Part shown: in pieces, positions 8,830 to 17,148 of the stretch
Layout of the letters: each line of letters opens with the position of its first letter
Numbering within the stretch: the stretch's first letter is position 1
From: Rhodobacter sp.
Lineage (GTDB): Bacteria; Pseudomonadota; Alphaproteobacteria; Rhodobacterales; Rhodobacteraceae
Direction of reading: 5' to 3'
Length of the DNA stretch: 64,000 nt
Assembly (NCBI GenBank): GCA_030065095.1
Contig: JASJDP010000023.1
Span: forward strand, 1-64,000
Position numbers and translations under genes: made by a program
The notes under the pieces: generated by a model
Told to the model about the DNA's origin: nothing
What the model saw: the letters and a program-made list of their open reading frames with translations, nothing else
The model's database searches: none

Positions 8830-9050
8830 ATGAAAATGGCGGGAATGGCCTGAAGTTGCCATTCACGACCAGTCCTCTGGCGCGGAATCAAGGGGCGTAG
8901 CCCCGCCGCGCCATCGCCGACCCGCCCCGGAGGGGAGGCGATTTTCTAATGGCGCGTATCGCATTCAGGTCGTTCGGAGCTTGCCGGGATAAATCGAGCC
9001 GTTCAGGAGTTTGGTTCGCCTCCCCGCGGGTCGGCGATGGCGCGGCTTCG
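8830..9050 (-). repeat. Dispersed repeat, copy B (inverted relative to A and C)
   Basis: The reverse complement aligns along its length with 39880-40105. The arms form a long inverted repeat: 8905-8941 (GCCGCGCCATCGCCGACCCG onward) pairs with 9016-9046 (TCGCCTCCCCGCGGGTCGGC onward), separated by about 75 bp; one arm carries a 6-bp insertion. Read in repeat orientation, the small hairpin next to the arm is GGGGC-TAC-GCCCC, against GGCC-TAC-GGCC in copy C, so its stem changed in pairs. It fills most of the 354-bp gap between the RpiB-like gene and phnM. Apparent ORFs here are repeat-derived. Confidence 0.75.
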
Positions 9051-9123
9051 CGCTCAACAGGCAACGTCCGCACCCGGCAAAATACAACGCCCTCACCGCC
9101 GATACCCATCGTTGCCAAGGGGG

Positions 9124-10308
9124 TCAGGCGGCGCGCATCCCTCGGCTCCAGACACCGCGAAGCAACGGCACGCCGGCCGCGTCGGAAAACCGGATCAGAT
9201 CGGCGCGCAGCCCGACCGCAATCCGGCCCCGGTCATCCAGGCCGAGCCGTTCGGCAGGTGTCGCCGTGACGGTGGCTACGGCACGCGGCAGGTCGTCCCA
9301 AAGATGCGCCAGTTGAACGGTCGCCAGCAAAAGCGCGGCGGGCACATAGTCCGAGGACAGGATATCGAGCCGCCCCGCGCCGGCCAGGTCGACCGCCGAT
9401 ACGTTGCCGGAATGCGATCCGCCCCGCACGAGGTTGGGGGCCCCCATCATGACCGCGATGTCATGTCTGTGGCAGGCATTCGCCGCCTCGACGGTTGTGG
9501 GGAACTCGGCGACGGTCACTCCGTGCTCGACCGAGAACCTGACGTGCTCTGCGGTTTCATCGTCATGACTCGCAAGCGTTGCGCCGTAGCGGCGGGCATG
9601 CCGCACGGCACCGGCCTCGTTCGCGGCGCCGTTCTCGGCGCTGATGCGGGCGAGGCGGGCGATGTGCGCCTCGAACTCCGATTCGCTTAGATTGTTCTTT
9701 CCCATCACGTGGCGCTTGAGTTTCGCGTGGTCGCGGAACTGACGCTGACCCGGCGTATGATCCATCAGGCTGACCAGCCGCACCCGGTCGTCGGGGCCGA
9801 ATTCCTCCATCTCCTCGATAAGCGTTTCCGAGCAGATCTCGGCGCGCAGGTGCAGGAAATGGCTGATCTTCAGGATGTCTCTGGTGCGCAAGGCGAGCAA
9901 TTCGCTCGCCAGTCCACGGGCATAGCGCCGATAATGCGACTTGCTCTCCAGAATGGATCCCACGCGCATGGCGTCGAACACCGTGGTGATGCCGGCGCCC
10001 GCCAATTCGGCGTCATGGGCAAGAATTGCAGCATCGTGTGGCCAGGTCACACCGGGACGAGGCTGAATGTGGCGTTCGAGGTTGTCGGTATGCAACTCGA
10101 TCAGCCCTGGAGCCACATAGTCGCCTTCGCAGTCAATGGCGCCTTGCGGAATGCCGGTCCCCTGATCGATCGCGGCGATCACACCATCCTTTACAATCAG
10201 GCCGCCGCGCAGGATTTCGTCTTGCAGAACCAATCGTGCGTTGGCTAGCACGACATCTGCGCCGGTCTCGGCGGAATCGCGATCAGGCATTGTCTGGGAC
10301 GGCGGCAT
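9124..10308 (-). CDS. phnM: PhnM, alpha-D-ribose 1-methylphosphonate 5-triphosphate diphosphohydrolase
   Basis: 394 aa from the ATG at 10308, supported by GAAGG upstream; a second ATG at 10290 would remove 6 residues. It is an amidohydrolase-fold enzyme that releases pyrophosphate from RPnTP in the C-P lyase pathway. Metal and substrate motifs include YVAPGLIELHTDNLERH, PRPGVTWPHD and SLMDHTPGQRQ, with late SHDDETAEH and SSDYVPAALL. It lies on the same strand as phnG-N but is separated from phnN by the opposing DUF1045 gene. Its start codon and that of DUF1045 share one CATG palindrome at 10306-10309. Confidence 0.93.
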   Translation of the reverse strand: MPPSQTMPDRDSAETGADVVLANARLVLQDEILRGGLIVKDGVIAAIDQGTGIPQGAIDCEGDYVAPGLIELHTDNLERHIQPRPGVTWPHDAAILAHDAELAGAGITTVFDAMRVGSILESKSHYRRYARGLASELLALRTRDILKISHFLHLRAEICSETLIEEMEEFGPDDRVRLVSLMDHTPGQRQFRDHAKLKRHVMGKNNLSESEFEAHIARLARISAENGAANEAGAVRHARRYGATLASHDDETAEHVRFSVEHGVTVAEFPTTVEAANACHRHDIAVMMGAPNLVRGGSHSGNVSAVDLAGAGRLDILSSDYVPAALLLATVQLAHLWDDLPRAVATVTATPAERLGLDDRGRIAVGLRADLIRFSDAAGVPLLRGVWSRGMRAA

Positions 10309-10993
10309 GGGAACCTTCAAACGTTTCGCGGTTTATATCGTGCCCGAGGGGGTGCTTTACCGGCAAGGCTGCGCGTGGCTGGGCTGGGACATGAAAACCG
10401 CGTGCGACACGCCGCAGCCGGACATTCCCGGCCTGCCGGCCGCTGTCTCGGACCTGACGGCCGCGCCCCGCAGATACGGCTTTCACGGCACGGTCAAGCC
10501 CCCGTTCCGCTTGGCCCCAGGGCAAGACCTGGCGGGGCTTGACACGGCGCTCGACGATCTGGCCAAGCGGTCGGCTGCCGTTGAATGCAGCCCTCTCGAA
10601 GTGCGCGCGTTGCGCGGTTTCGTGGCACTGGTGCCGGGTCGTCCGTGCCCCGCGCTTGCAGCCCTGGCCGACCGGGTCGTTCGCGAACTGGAGCCATGGC
10701 GTGCCGCCCCGGACCCGGACGAACTGGCGCGCCGCCGGAGGAACGGGCTGACCCCGCGGCAAGAGTCGCTGCTGGCGTGTTGGGGCTATCCCTACGTGAT
10801 GGACGAATTCCGCTTTCACCTGACGCTGACGGGCAAGCTGTCCGAAGCGCGGACCGACCAGGCGGCAAGGGTTCTGGCCGCGCATTTCGCGGACGTCCTC
10901 GCCGGCCCGTTTCCGGTCGGGTCGCTGTGCCTGGTCGGCGAGGCAGAGGACGGGCGGTTTCATTTGATCCGCCGGGCGCCGCTGACCGGCTGA
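10307..10993 (+). CDS. DUF1045 family protein, putative 2H phosphoesterase of phosphonate metabolism
   Basis: 228 aa, beginning MGTFKRFAVYIVPEG at the ATG at 10307. Two H-x-T motifs, YGFHGTVKPPF (about residues 55-65) and FRFHLTLTG (about 169-177), are the paired active-site histidines of 2H phosphoesterases. DUF1045 genes recur in C-P lyase clusters, where a cyclic phosphodiesterase step (5-phosphoribosyl 1,2-cyclic phosphate) is otherwise served by PhnP; no phnP is seen here, so this protein is a candidate replacement. That is inference. The gene runs against the operon and overlaps the 3' end of phnN by 34 nt. Confidence 0.85.
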   Translation: MGTFKRFAVYIVPEGVLYRQGCAWLGWDMKTACDTPQPDIPGLPAAVSDLTAAPRRYGFHGTVKPPFRLAPGQDLAGLDTALDDLAKRSAAVECSPLEVRALRGFVALVPGRPCPALAALADRVVRELEPWRAAPDPDELARRRRNGLTPRQESLLACWGYPYVMDEFRFHLTLTGKLSEARTDQAARVLAAHFADVLAGPFPVGSLCLVGEAEDGRFHLIRRAPLTG

Positions 10994-11520
10994 AGCGCAG
11001 CCAGCGCCGCCGATACGGCCCGGGAGAGATCGCCGGAATTGTCGATCTCGGTCACTTGCACGCCGTCCGGAGGCGGCGGCGCGGCGCGGCTGAGGCGGCG
11101 TACGATGTCGGCCCGGTCTTCCCGGCCCCGCGCAGACAGCCTTTGGGCAAGCACCTCGGGCGCGGCCATGATCGACAGGACATGCAGACCGGCAAAGACG
11201 GCCGCCGCCTGGTTCAAAGCGCCGCGCGACAGGTTTGCCACGGCCTGGCCTCCCGCGGCTACCAGATCGCGGGCGCTGCAGGGGATGCCGTAGCGCAATC
11301 CGTGCGCATCCCACCAGAGGGCAAAGTCGCCCCGGGCGAGGCGGCGGTTGAACTCGGTCTCGTCCACGCCCTCGAAATCCTCGCCGCCCAACCGGGCCGG
11401 GCGGCTGATGACCCGCCGCACCCGGTGGTAGCCCGGATCCGCAGCGCTTAGCACCTCGATCAAGCTGTCCTTGCCGACGCCCGAGGGGCCAACGACTGCG
11501 ATGAGGCGCCCGGCACTCAT
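10960..11520 (-). CDS. phnN: PhnN, ribose 1,5-bisphosphokinase
   Basis: 186 aa. A guanylate-kinase-like P-loop enzyme that converts ribose 1,5-bisphosphate to PRPP, the last step of C-P lyase phosphonate use. The Walker A motif GPSGVGKDS is at residues 11-19; [18 protein letters not shown] follows as the substrate lid region, and RLSARGRED is a late conserved block. The start overlaps the phnL stop by 4 nt (10 bp spacing to none), so it is translationally coupled. Length agrees with the family. Confidence 0.93.
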   Translation of the reverse strand: MSAGRLIAVVGPSGVGKDSLIEVLSAADPGYHRVRRVISRPARLGGEDFEGVDETEFNRRLARGDFALWWDAHGLRYGIPCSARDLVAAGGQAVANLSRGALNQAAAVFAGLHVLSIMAAPEVLAQRLSARGREDRADIVRRLSRAAPPPPDGVQVTEIDNSGDLSRAVSAALAALQPVSGARRIK

Positions 11521-12197
11521 GACGTCCGCGGGGTGAACTGGCTGACATCGACCTCGCGGTCGGCGACGCGGGCCCGGGCTGCGGCATCGTGGAAGATGCC
11601 CACGATGGCCGCGCCGCCTGTCTTGGCCTCTTCGATCAACTGCAGCACGGTGTCCCGGTTCACCGCGTCGAGGCTGGCGGTCGGTTCGTCCAGCAGAAGC
11701 ACCGGATAGGCATGGGCGAAGCCGCGTGCGATATTCACCCGCTGCTGCTCGCCACCCGAAAAGGTGGTCGGGGACAGGGACCAGAGCGGTTCGGGGACGC
11801 GCAACCGGGTCAGCAATCTGCGCGCGCGGTCGAGCGCCGCAGCTTCATCCACACCCAGCGCGAGCAGGGGCTCGGCCACCACCTCGACCGCCGGCACCCG
11901 CGGAACGACGCGCAGGAACTGGCTGACATAACCCAGCGTCTCGCGCCGGAGCGAAATGATTCGATGCGGCGCGGCCCGGGTCAGGTCGGTTCCGCCGATC
12001 ACCACGCGCCCGCCGCCGGCCAGATAGTTGCCGTAGAGGATCCGCATCAGGGTCGATTTGCCAGAGCCGGATTCGCCGGTTAGCGCGACGCATTCTCCGG
12101 GGGCGACCGTCAGTGATGCGTTCTGCAGCACCGACAGCACCGCGCCGCCCTGAGTGTGGAGCGTGAAGGACTTGGAAAGGCCGGATACCGAGATCAT
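11517..12197 (-). CDS. phnL: PhnL, C-P lyase complex ABC-type ATPase
   Basis: 226 aa. An ABC-type ATPase of the C-P lyase machinery, not a membrane transporter. Walker [10 protein letters not shown] (about residues 41-49), signature [14 protein letters not shown], Walker [13 protein letters not shown]. It has the PhnL-type N-terminus [14 protein letters not shown] and the segment [16 protein letters not shown]. It is required for the first steps, phosphonate ribosylation and C-P bond cleavage, together with PhnGHI and PhnJ. It lies 12 bp downstream of phnK. Confidence 0.93.
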   Translation of the reverse strand: MISVSGLSKSFTLHTQGGAVLSVLQNASLTVAPGECVALTGESGSGKSTLMRILYGNYLAGGGRVVIGGTDLTRAAPHRIISLRRETLGYVSQFLRVVPRVPAVEVVAEPLLALGVDEAAALDRARRLLTRLRVPEPLWSLSPTTFSGGEQQRVNIARGFAHAYPVLLLDEPTASLDAVNRDTVLQLIEEAKTGGAAIVGIFHDAAARARVADREVDVSQFTPRTS

Positions 12198-12209
12198 CGC
12201 GCCGCCCCC

Positions 12210-12980
12210 TCACACCTGCAGGACCGAACTGACCAGCAACTGCGTGTAGGCGTGCTGCGGGTCGTCGAGGACCTGATCGGCAAGGCCCGTCTCGACGACG
12301 CGGCCGTCCTTCATCACCATGATGCGGTCGGCCAGAAGGCGCACCACGGCAAGGTCATGGGTCACGACGATGGCCGACAGCCCCATGCGCCGCACCAGCC
12401 CGCGCAGAAGATCCAGGAGCCGTGCCTGCACGCTGACGTCCAGCCCGCCGGTCGGTTCGTCCATGAACACAAGCCGCGGCCCCGACACCAGGTTGCGCGC
12501 GATCTGCAGCCGCTGCTGCATGCCGCCGGAAAACGCGGCGGGCCGGTCGTCGATGCGCGAGACGTCGATTTCGACACGCGACAGCCAGTCCTCGGCTGCG
12601 GAGCGGATCGTGCCATAGCGCTTGGCCCCCACGGCCATCAGCCGCTCGCCCACATTGCCGCCCGCGCTGACCCGCATGCGCAACCCGTCGCGCGGGTTCT
12701 GATGCACGAAGGCCCAGTCGGTGCGCCCCAGCATGCGCCGTTCCGGATCCGACATGGTCAGCGTATCGCGGGGTCCCTCGGCGCGGGTGTCGAAGATCAC
12801 CTCGCCGGCATCGGGCGTCAGCAGGCCGGCAAGACAGGACAGCAGCGTCGATTTGCCGGAGCCGCTTTCGCCGACGACGCCCATGACCTCGCCGGGAAAT
12901 AGGCGAAAACCGACATCGAGACAGCCGATATGGCGGCCATAGCGCTTGGTCAGACCGCCCACCTGCAGGATCGGGGTCAT
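12210..12980 (-). CDS. phnK: PhnK, C-P lyase core-associated ABC-type ATPase
   Basis: 256 aa from the ATG at 12980, overlapping the phnJ stop by 4 nt. Walker [10 protein letters not shown], signature FSGGMQQRLQIARN, Walker B LVFMDEPTGGLDVSVQ. PhnK docks on the PhnGHIJ core, and its ATPase cycle is thought to open the complex. Resemblance to oligopeptide-transporter ATPases is expected of the family. Longer in-frame extensions upstream fall inside phnJ and are not used. Confidence 0.93.
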   Translation of the reverse strand: MTPILQVGGLTKRYGRHIGCLDVGFRLFPGEVMGVVGESGSGKSTLLSCLAGLLTPDAGEVIFDTRAEGPRDTLTMSDPERRMLGRTDWAFVHQNPRDGLRMRVSAGGNVGERLMAVGAKRYGTIRSAAEDWLSRVEIDVSRIDDRPAAFSGGMQQRLQIARNLVSGPRLVFMDEPTGGLDVSVQARLLDLLRGLVRRMGLSAIVVTHDLAVVRLLADRIMVMKDGRVVETGLADQVLDDPQHAYTQLLVSSVLQV

Positions 12981-13807
12981 GCCGCCTCTCCGCGGCGTTC
13001 GGCGCAATAGTCGGTATCCGAGCAGACGAACATGCACCCGCCCCTGTCGTCGGTGATCACCTCGTCGAGATAGCTGTCGGTCGCACCGCACAAGGCGCAG
13101 GGGCGCTCTGCTTTCGAGGGGTCGAAGGGGTAGTCCTCGAAATCCAGGCTGACGACCTGCGTGTAGGGCGGAACCGCATAGATCCGCTGTTCGCGTCCGG
13201 CGCCAAACAATTGTATGGCCGGGCTTTCCAGCTTGGGATTGTCGAATTTCGGGATCGGCGAGGGATCCATCATATAGCGGTCGTGAACCTGCACGGGATA
13301 GGCGTAGGCGGTCGAGATCGCGCCGTTTCTGGCGATATCCTCGTAGAGCTTCACATGCATCAGGCCGTATTCTTCGAGGGCATGCATCTTTCGGGTCTCG
13401 GTTTCCCGCGGTTCGAGGAACCGCAACGGTTCCGGGATCGGCACCTGATAGACCAGGATCTGATCCTCGGTCAGCGGCGTTTCGGGGATACGGTGGCGGG
13501 TCTGGATGACCGTCGCTGCGCAGGTGCGTTCGGTCGTTTCGACGTCGGTCACCTTCTGAAAGAACTTGCGGATCGAGACGGCGTTGGTGGTGTCGTCGCT
13601 GCCCTGGTCGATGACCTTGAACCGGTCGTCCGGCGTCAGCACGGCGGCCGAGACCTGAACGCCGCCGGTGCCCCAGCCATAGGGCATCGGCATTTCGCGG
13701 CTGGCGAACGGCACCTGATAGCCGGGGATCGCAACGCCCTTGAGGATGGCCCGGCGGATCATGCGCTTGGTCTGTTCGTCGAGATAGGCGAAATTATATC
13801 CCGTCAT
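12977..13807 (-). CDS. phnJ: PhnJ, carbon-phosphorus lyase (radical SAM-like)
   Basis: 276 aa from the ATG at 13807, beginning MTGYNFAYLDEQTKRMIRRA. This is the catalytic subunit that cleaves the C-P bond of ribose-1-phosphonate-5-phosphate with an S-adenosylmethionine-derived radical. The C-terminal cysteine cluster is complete: CALC, then GGCMFVCSDTDYC. By alignment with the E. coli enzyme from memory, these include the three iron-sulfur ligands and the thiyl-forming Cys of DTDYC, plus one extra Cys in GGCMFVC. The upstream gap of 229 bp to phnI breaks the otherwise overlapping operon and contains a small ORF on the other strand. Confidence 0.94.
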   Translation of the reverse strand: MTGYNFAYLDEQTKRMIRRAILKGVAIPGYQVPFASREMPMPYGWGTGGVQVSAAVLTPDDRFKVIDQGSDDTTNAVSIRKFFQKVTDVETTERTCAATVIQTRHRIPETPLTEDQILVYQVPIPEPLRFLEPRETETRKMHALEEYGLMHVKLYEDIARNGAISTAYAYPVQVHDRYMMDPSPIPKFDNPKLESPAIQLFGAGREQRIYAVPPYTQVVSLDFEDYPFDPSKAERPCALCGATDSYLDEVITDDRGGCMFVCSDTDYCAERRGEAA

Positions 13808-13860
13808 AGTTTCGCCCCTTCGCCGTGGCAGACGGGCCCCGTCAAATGGGAGTCTCCGCC

Positions 13861-14034
13861 ATGGACCTTCTTTCGCACCCCGTCTTCTGGATCGCGCTGG
13901 CCGGCCTTGCACTGCTCGGCAGACGGTTCTGGATCGCCATCTGCCTGCCCGAGAATCACTGGCTGAACGACGCCTGTGACAGCATCTTCGACCGGGACGC
14001 GGGCGGCGAGTGCGGCGGGGACGGCGGCGATTAG
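13861..14034 (+). CDS. Small putative membrane protein, antisense inside the phn operon
   Basis: 57 aa from the ATG at 13861, which has GGGAG at 13848-13852 with 8-nt spacing. MDLLSHPVFWIALAGLALLG looks like a single membrane helix, continuing RRFWIAICLPENHWLND, and ends with an acidic-glycine tail (DAGGECGGDGGD). It lies on the plus strand in the gap between phnI and phnJ, both minus strand, so it would be transcribed against the operon. I do not recognise a family. The good ribosome site and clean membrane segment argue for a gene; the antisense position and short length argue for caution. Confidence 0.42.
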   Translation: MDLLSHPVFWIALAGLALLGRRFWIAICLPENHWLNDACDSIFDRDAGGECGGDGGD

Positions 14035-14036
14035 CA

Positions 14037-15128
14037 TCACTCGGCAGCCTCCTTGATCCCGCCTTCCCTGGCCTCGCGCCGCAATTTACGGATCAGTTCC
14101 AGTTCGGACTGGAAATCGACGTAATGCGGCAGCTTGATATGTTCCAGAAATCCCGTCGCCTGGACGTTGTCCGCGTGGCTCAGGACGAATTCCTCGTCCT
14201 GAGCCGGGGCACCTGTGTCGTCCTCGCCCAGTTCCTGCCATCGCAGCGCCCGGTCGACCAGCGCCATCGAGATCGCCTTGCGTTCGGCGTGGCCAAGGAC
14301 CAGCCCGTAGCCACGGGTGAACTGCGGCGGTTCGGACTTGGACCCGACGAACTGGTTCACGGTCTCGCATTCGGTTAGTTCGATCTCGCCGATCTCGATG
14401 GCGAAGCCGAGTTCCGGAATATCCATCTCGACCGGGACGCGGCCGACCCGAAGCTCGGCCACGAAGGGGTGATTGCGGCCATAGCCGCGCTGGGTGGAAT
14501 AGGCCATGGACAGAACAAAGCCTTCGTCGCCACGGGCCAGCGACTGCAGCCGCAGCGGGCGGCCCGCCGGGAATTCCAGCGGCTCGCGCGTCAGGTCGCG
14601 GGGCGTGCCGGACCCCGATGGTTCAGGCTGAACGAGGTCTTCATGCGCCAGGATCGTGGTGACGTGTGGCATGCCACCTGCGGCAGTCTCGTCGCGGGGC
14701 GCTTCCGTGGCGGCCTCGCCTTCCGCGGCCAGAGCGAAATCCAGTAGCCGGTGCGTATAGTCGAAGGTGGGGCCAAGCACCTGGCCGCCCGGCAAATCCT
14801 TGAACGTGGCCGAAATGCGCCGGTCGCAGACCATGGCATCGGTGTCGACCGGCCGGCTCGCGCCGAAGCGCGGCAAGGTCGTGCGGTAGGCGCGGATCAG
14901 GAACACCGCCTCGATCAGATCGCCGCGGGCCTGTTTGATGGCCAGCGCGGCCAGGTCGGGATCGAAAAGCGAGCCTTCGGCCATGACACGGCTGACCGCA
15001 AGCTTGAGCTGTTCGCGGATCTGGGGCACCGACAGTTCCGCCACATGCCGGTCGCCACGACGGTCCTCGGCCAGCAGGGCGTGGGCGTTCTCGATGGCGC
15101 GCTTGCCGCCTTTCACCGCGACATACAT
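14037..15128 (-). CDS. phnI: PhnI, C-P lyase core subunit (nucleosidase-like)
   Basis: 363 aa from the ATG at 15128, beginning MYVAVKGGKRAIENAHALL. PhnI with PhnGHL transfers ribose triphosphate from ATP onto the phosphonate. Conserved blocks visible are LAVSRVMAEGSLFDP, GDLIEAVFLIRAYRTTL, CDRRISATFKDLPGGQVLGP and the late SHADNVQATGFLEHIKLPHYVDFQ. Its start overlaps the stop of phnH by one nucleotide. Length matches the family. Confidence 0.94.
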   Translation of the reverse strand: MYVAVKGGKRAIENAHALLAEDRRGDRHVAELSVPQIREQLKLAVSRVMAEGSLFDPDLAALAIKQARGDLIEAVFLIRAYRTTLPRFGASRPVDTDAMVCDRRISATFKDLPGGQVLGPTFDYTHRLLDFALAAEGEAATEAPRDETAAGGMPHVTTILAHEDLVQPEPSGSGTPRDLTREPLEFPAGRPLRLQSLARGDEGFVLSMAYSTQRGYGRNHPFVAELRVGRVPVEMDIPELGFAIEIGEIELTECETVNQFVGSKSEPPQFTRGYGLVLGHAERKAISMALVDRALRWQELGEDDTGAPAQDEEFVLSHADNVQATGFLEHIKLPHYVDFQSELELIRKLRREAREGGIKEAAE

Positions 15129-15715
15129 CAGGCGACCTCCTCGATCCGCGTGGACCGGGGCAGCGCGGCCAGCGACGATCCGGCCGTGAAATAGCAATCG
15201 AAGCCGCGCGGAAAGAGCTGCCGGTTGGCGGTGAACGCCCGGGTCTCGGGCAGGCGCAGCATCGCTTCGGTCTCGATCCCAGGTCCGGTCAGCCGGTGAC
15301 GGTCTGCGCGCAGTTCGTCGCATTCGACGATCAGCGTGACCGACCGGTCGGGGTAGTCCGGAGTGCCACTGCGGTATGGATCCAGCGGTTGCAGCGCCGC
15401 CCATGTGCCAAGCGCGAAATCCGCCTCGGACGCGCTAGTCAGGCGCGCGCCGGTATGAAACAGAACCCAGCGCCGCACGGTATCGGTGTCGTGGCCCGGC
15501 GCCAGAAACAGCGCCGTATCGGGATCGCAAAGCGTCAAAATTAACGCACCGGCCGCCGGCGAGACCGGGGCGGGCGGGGTCACGCCGGAAAGCGTTTCGA
15601 TGCGGCCGGGCCGTGCCATCGCATGCAGCGCGGCGCGAAAGGCATAGGCCGCGTCGATCGGTGCGTCGGTGAAGCCGGCAGCCAGCTTTTCGGTGTTATG
15701 CGCCAGGCCCGTCAT
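15128..15715 (-). CDS. phnH: PhnH, C-P lyase core subunit
   Basis: 195 aa. A structural subunit of the PhnGHIJ core, distantly related to PLP transferases but without cofactor. The typical beginning is GFTDAPIDAAYAFRAALHAMARPG, with a later conserved GPGIETEAMLRLPE. It overlaps the phnG stop by 4 nt and the phnI start by 1 nt, so stoichiometric coupled translation is likely. Confidence 0.92.
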   Translation of the reverse strand: MTGLAHNTEKLAAGFTDAPIDAAYAFRAALHAMARPGRIETLSGVTPPAPVSPAAGALILTLCDPDTALFLAPGHDTDTVRRWVLFHTGARLTSASEADFALGTWAALQPLDPYRSGTPDYPDRSVTLIVECDELRADRHRLTGPGIETEAMLRLPETRAFTANRQLFPRGFDCYFTAGSSLAALPRSTRIEEVA

Positions 15716-16164
15716 CCGCCGGCCTCCCGCGCCACGGTGAAGAACTCGACCTTTGTGGCAGCCGTCTTCGCGGCCCGGTCGCGCGTGTGCGCCTCGGCCT
15801 CCGCCACAAGAGGCGCGATCAGCCCGGCCTCAACGCGCGCGGCTTCGCCCGACTCGGCCAGGGCGTCGGCGAGCGCCGCGATCAACGCCGCGTTCTTGTC
15901 ACGGCCTTGTACATAGCCATGGCCGACCGCCCCGTCCGACAACTCGACCGAACACCGCGTCACCGTGATTTCACCGAGATTGAAGGCCGCCCCGGTAACG
16001 CCGGCTCGGCCGCGAACCATGGCCGCGCCGATCTCGGGCGCGCGGATCAGGGTGTAGTCCGGAGCGGCGCCCAATTCGGCCCAAAGGGCCTGCAAACGAT
16101 GTGCGGGTGCACTGGCGAGGACCGAGAGCCTTCGCCGGCGCGGATCTGGCGTGTCCTTGGACAT
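15712..16164 (-). CDS. phnG: PhnG, C-P lyase core subunit
   Basis: 150 aa from the ATG at 16164; a GTG at 16173 would add MKE. This small core subunit opens the phnGHIJKLN operon. Conserved features are MVRGRAGVTGAAFNLGEITVTRCSV (read in two parts) and GHGYVQGRDKNAALIAALADAL. The promoter region faces the divergent phnF regulator and holds a TTGTC-N10-GACAA dyad, so PhnF control is expected. Confidence 0.92.
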   Translation of the reverse strand: MSKDTPDPRRRRLSVLASAPAHRLQALWAELGAAPDYTLIRAPEIGAAMVRGRAGVTGAAFNLGEITVTRCSVELSDGAVGHGYVQGRDKNAALIAALADALAESGEAARVEAGLIAPLVAEAEAHTRDRAAKTAATKVEFFTVAREAGG

Positions 16165-16173
16165 CTCTTTCAC

Positions 16174-16193
16174 TTGTCGATTTATTTGGACAA
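16174..16193. promoter_or_regulatory. Candidate PhnF operator between phnG and phnF
   Basis: An inverted repeat TTGTC-N10-GACAA lies in the AT-rich divergent region, immediately upstream of phnG and about 65 bp before phnF. It runs into a second element, CAACTATACAAAT (16191-16203), whose TATAC core recalls GntR/HutC-type operators. Position and dyad make it the obvious site for the PhnF-family regulator. No footprint or comparison is available here. Confidence 0.45.
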
Positions 16194-16258
16194 CTATACA
16201 AATCTTTTATATCCCGGCGTGAGCTCAGGCAAGCCGGGTTTGGTGAAGTTTCGTTGAT

Positions 16259-16975
16259 ATGACGCGTCCTGCCCTCTGGACTTCGATCCGCGACACGCTG
16301 GTCAAGGAAATCGCACAGGGCCACTACGGCCCTGGTGACCGCTTGCCGACCGAAAAGCAGCTATCGGCCCGGTTTGGCGTCAACCGGCATACCGTTCGGC
16401 GCGCGCTGGGCGAATTGGCGGACAAAGCCCTGGTGCGCAGCCGCCGGGGCGCCGGCGTCTTCGTCACCGATGTGCCGACGACCTATACCATCGGGCCGCG
16501 CGTGCGGTTTCACCAAAACCTGCGCGCTGCGGGCCAGCTGCCGGAAAAGCGCATAGATTTCGTCGACTCCCGCGGTGCGGATGCGGCCGAGGCAAACGCG
16601 CTCGGTCTGGCGAAGGGCGATCCGGTACACGTGGCCGAAGGTGTTGCGCTGGCCGACGACAGGCCGATCGCATTGTTCCGCAGCGTGTTCCCCGCAGCGC
16701 GCTTTCCGGGAATGCTGGGCGCATTGCAAGGGCTTGGTTCCGTGACGGCGGCGTTTCGCGAACAGGGGCTGAGCGACTACACGCGTGCCTCGACAGAGAT
16801 CGGCGCGGCGCGCGCGACACCGACTCAGGCGGCGCAACTCGGATTGAGAGACGGCGCGCCGCTGCTGCGCACGGTCGGATTGAATGTGGACGCCGACAAC
16901 TGTCCGGTAGAGTTCGGCCGCACCTGGTTTTCCGGAGAGGTGGTGACGCTGCGGATCCAGGGCGCGGACCTGTGA
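16259..16975 (+). CDS. phnF: PhnF, GntR/HutC-family phosphonate regulator
   Basis: 238 aa. The N-terminal winged helix is typical (residues 1-70): LWTSIRDTLVKEIAQGHYGPGDRLPTEKQLS (read in parts) and RFGVNRHTVRRALGELADKALVRSRRGAGVFV. The C-terminal UTRA domain (about 85-235) binds the effector, presumably a phosphonate or a pathway sugar-phosphate intermediate. The gene diverges from phnG with 94 bp between. PhnF proteins usually repress the phn operon. No phnCDE transporter is present in this window, so uptake must be encoded elsewhere. Confidence 0.92.
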   Translation: MTRPALWTSIRDTLVKEIAQGHYGPGDRLPTEKQLSARFGVNRHTVRRALGELADKALVRSRRGAGVFVTDVPTTYTIGPRVRFHQNLRAAGQLPEKRIDFVDSRGADAAEANALGLAKGDPVHVAEGVALADDRPIALFRSVFPAARFPGMLGALQGLGSVTAAFREQGLSDYTRASTEIGAARATPTQAAQLGLRDGAPLLRTVGLNVDADNCPVEFGRTWFSGEVVTLRIQGADL

Positions 16976-17148
16976 CCCGCCGACCCGGTCAGTTGCCGCA
17001 AGTCGTTCGGCTCCCTGAGGCATGGCTGTGGCTGGGATGGCAACCCGGGCCCGAAACGAGCGCCGGCCACGACGACGCCACTGCGTTGGAGGCCGCATCG
17101 TCACGGCAAAGCCTGATCCGAACGAACGCAAGTCGCTTGGCGGATCGC

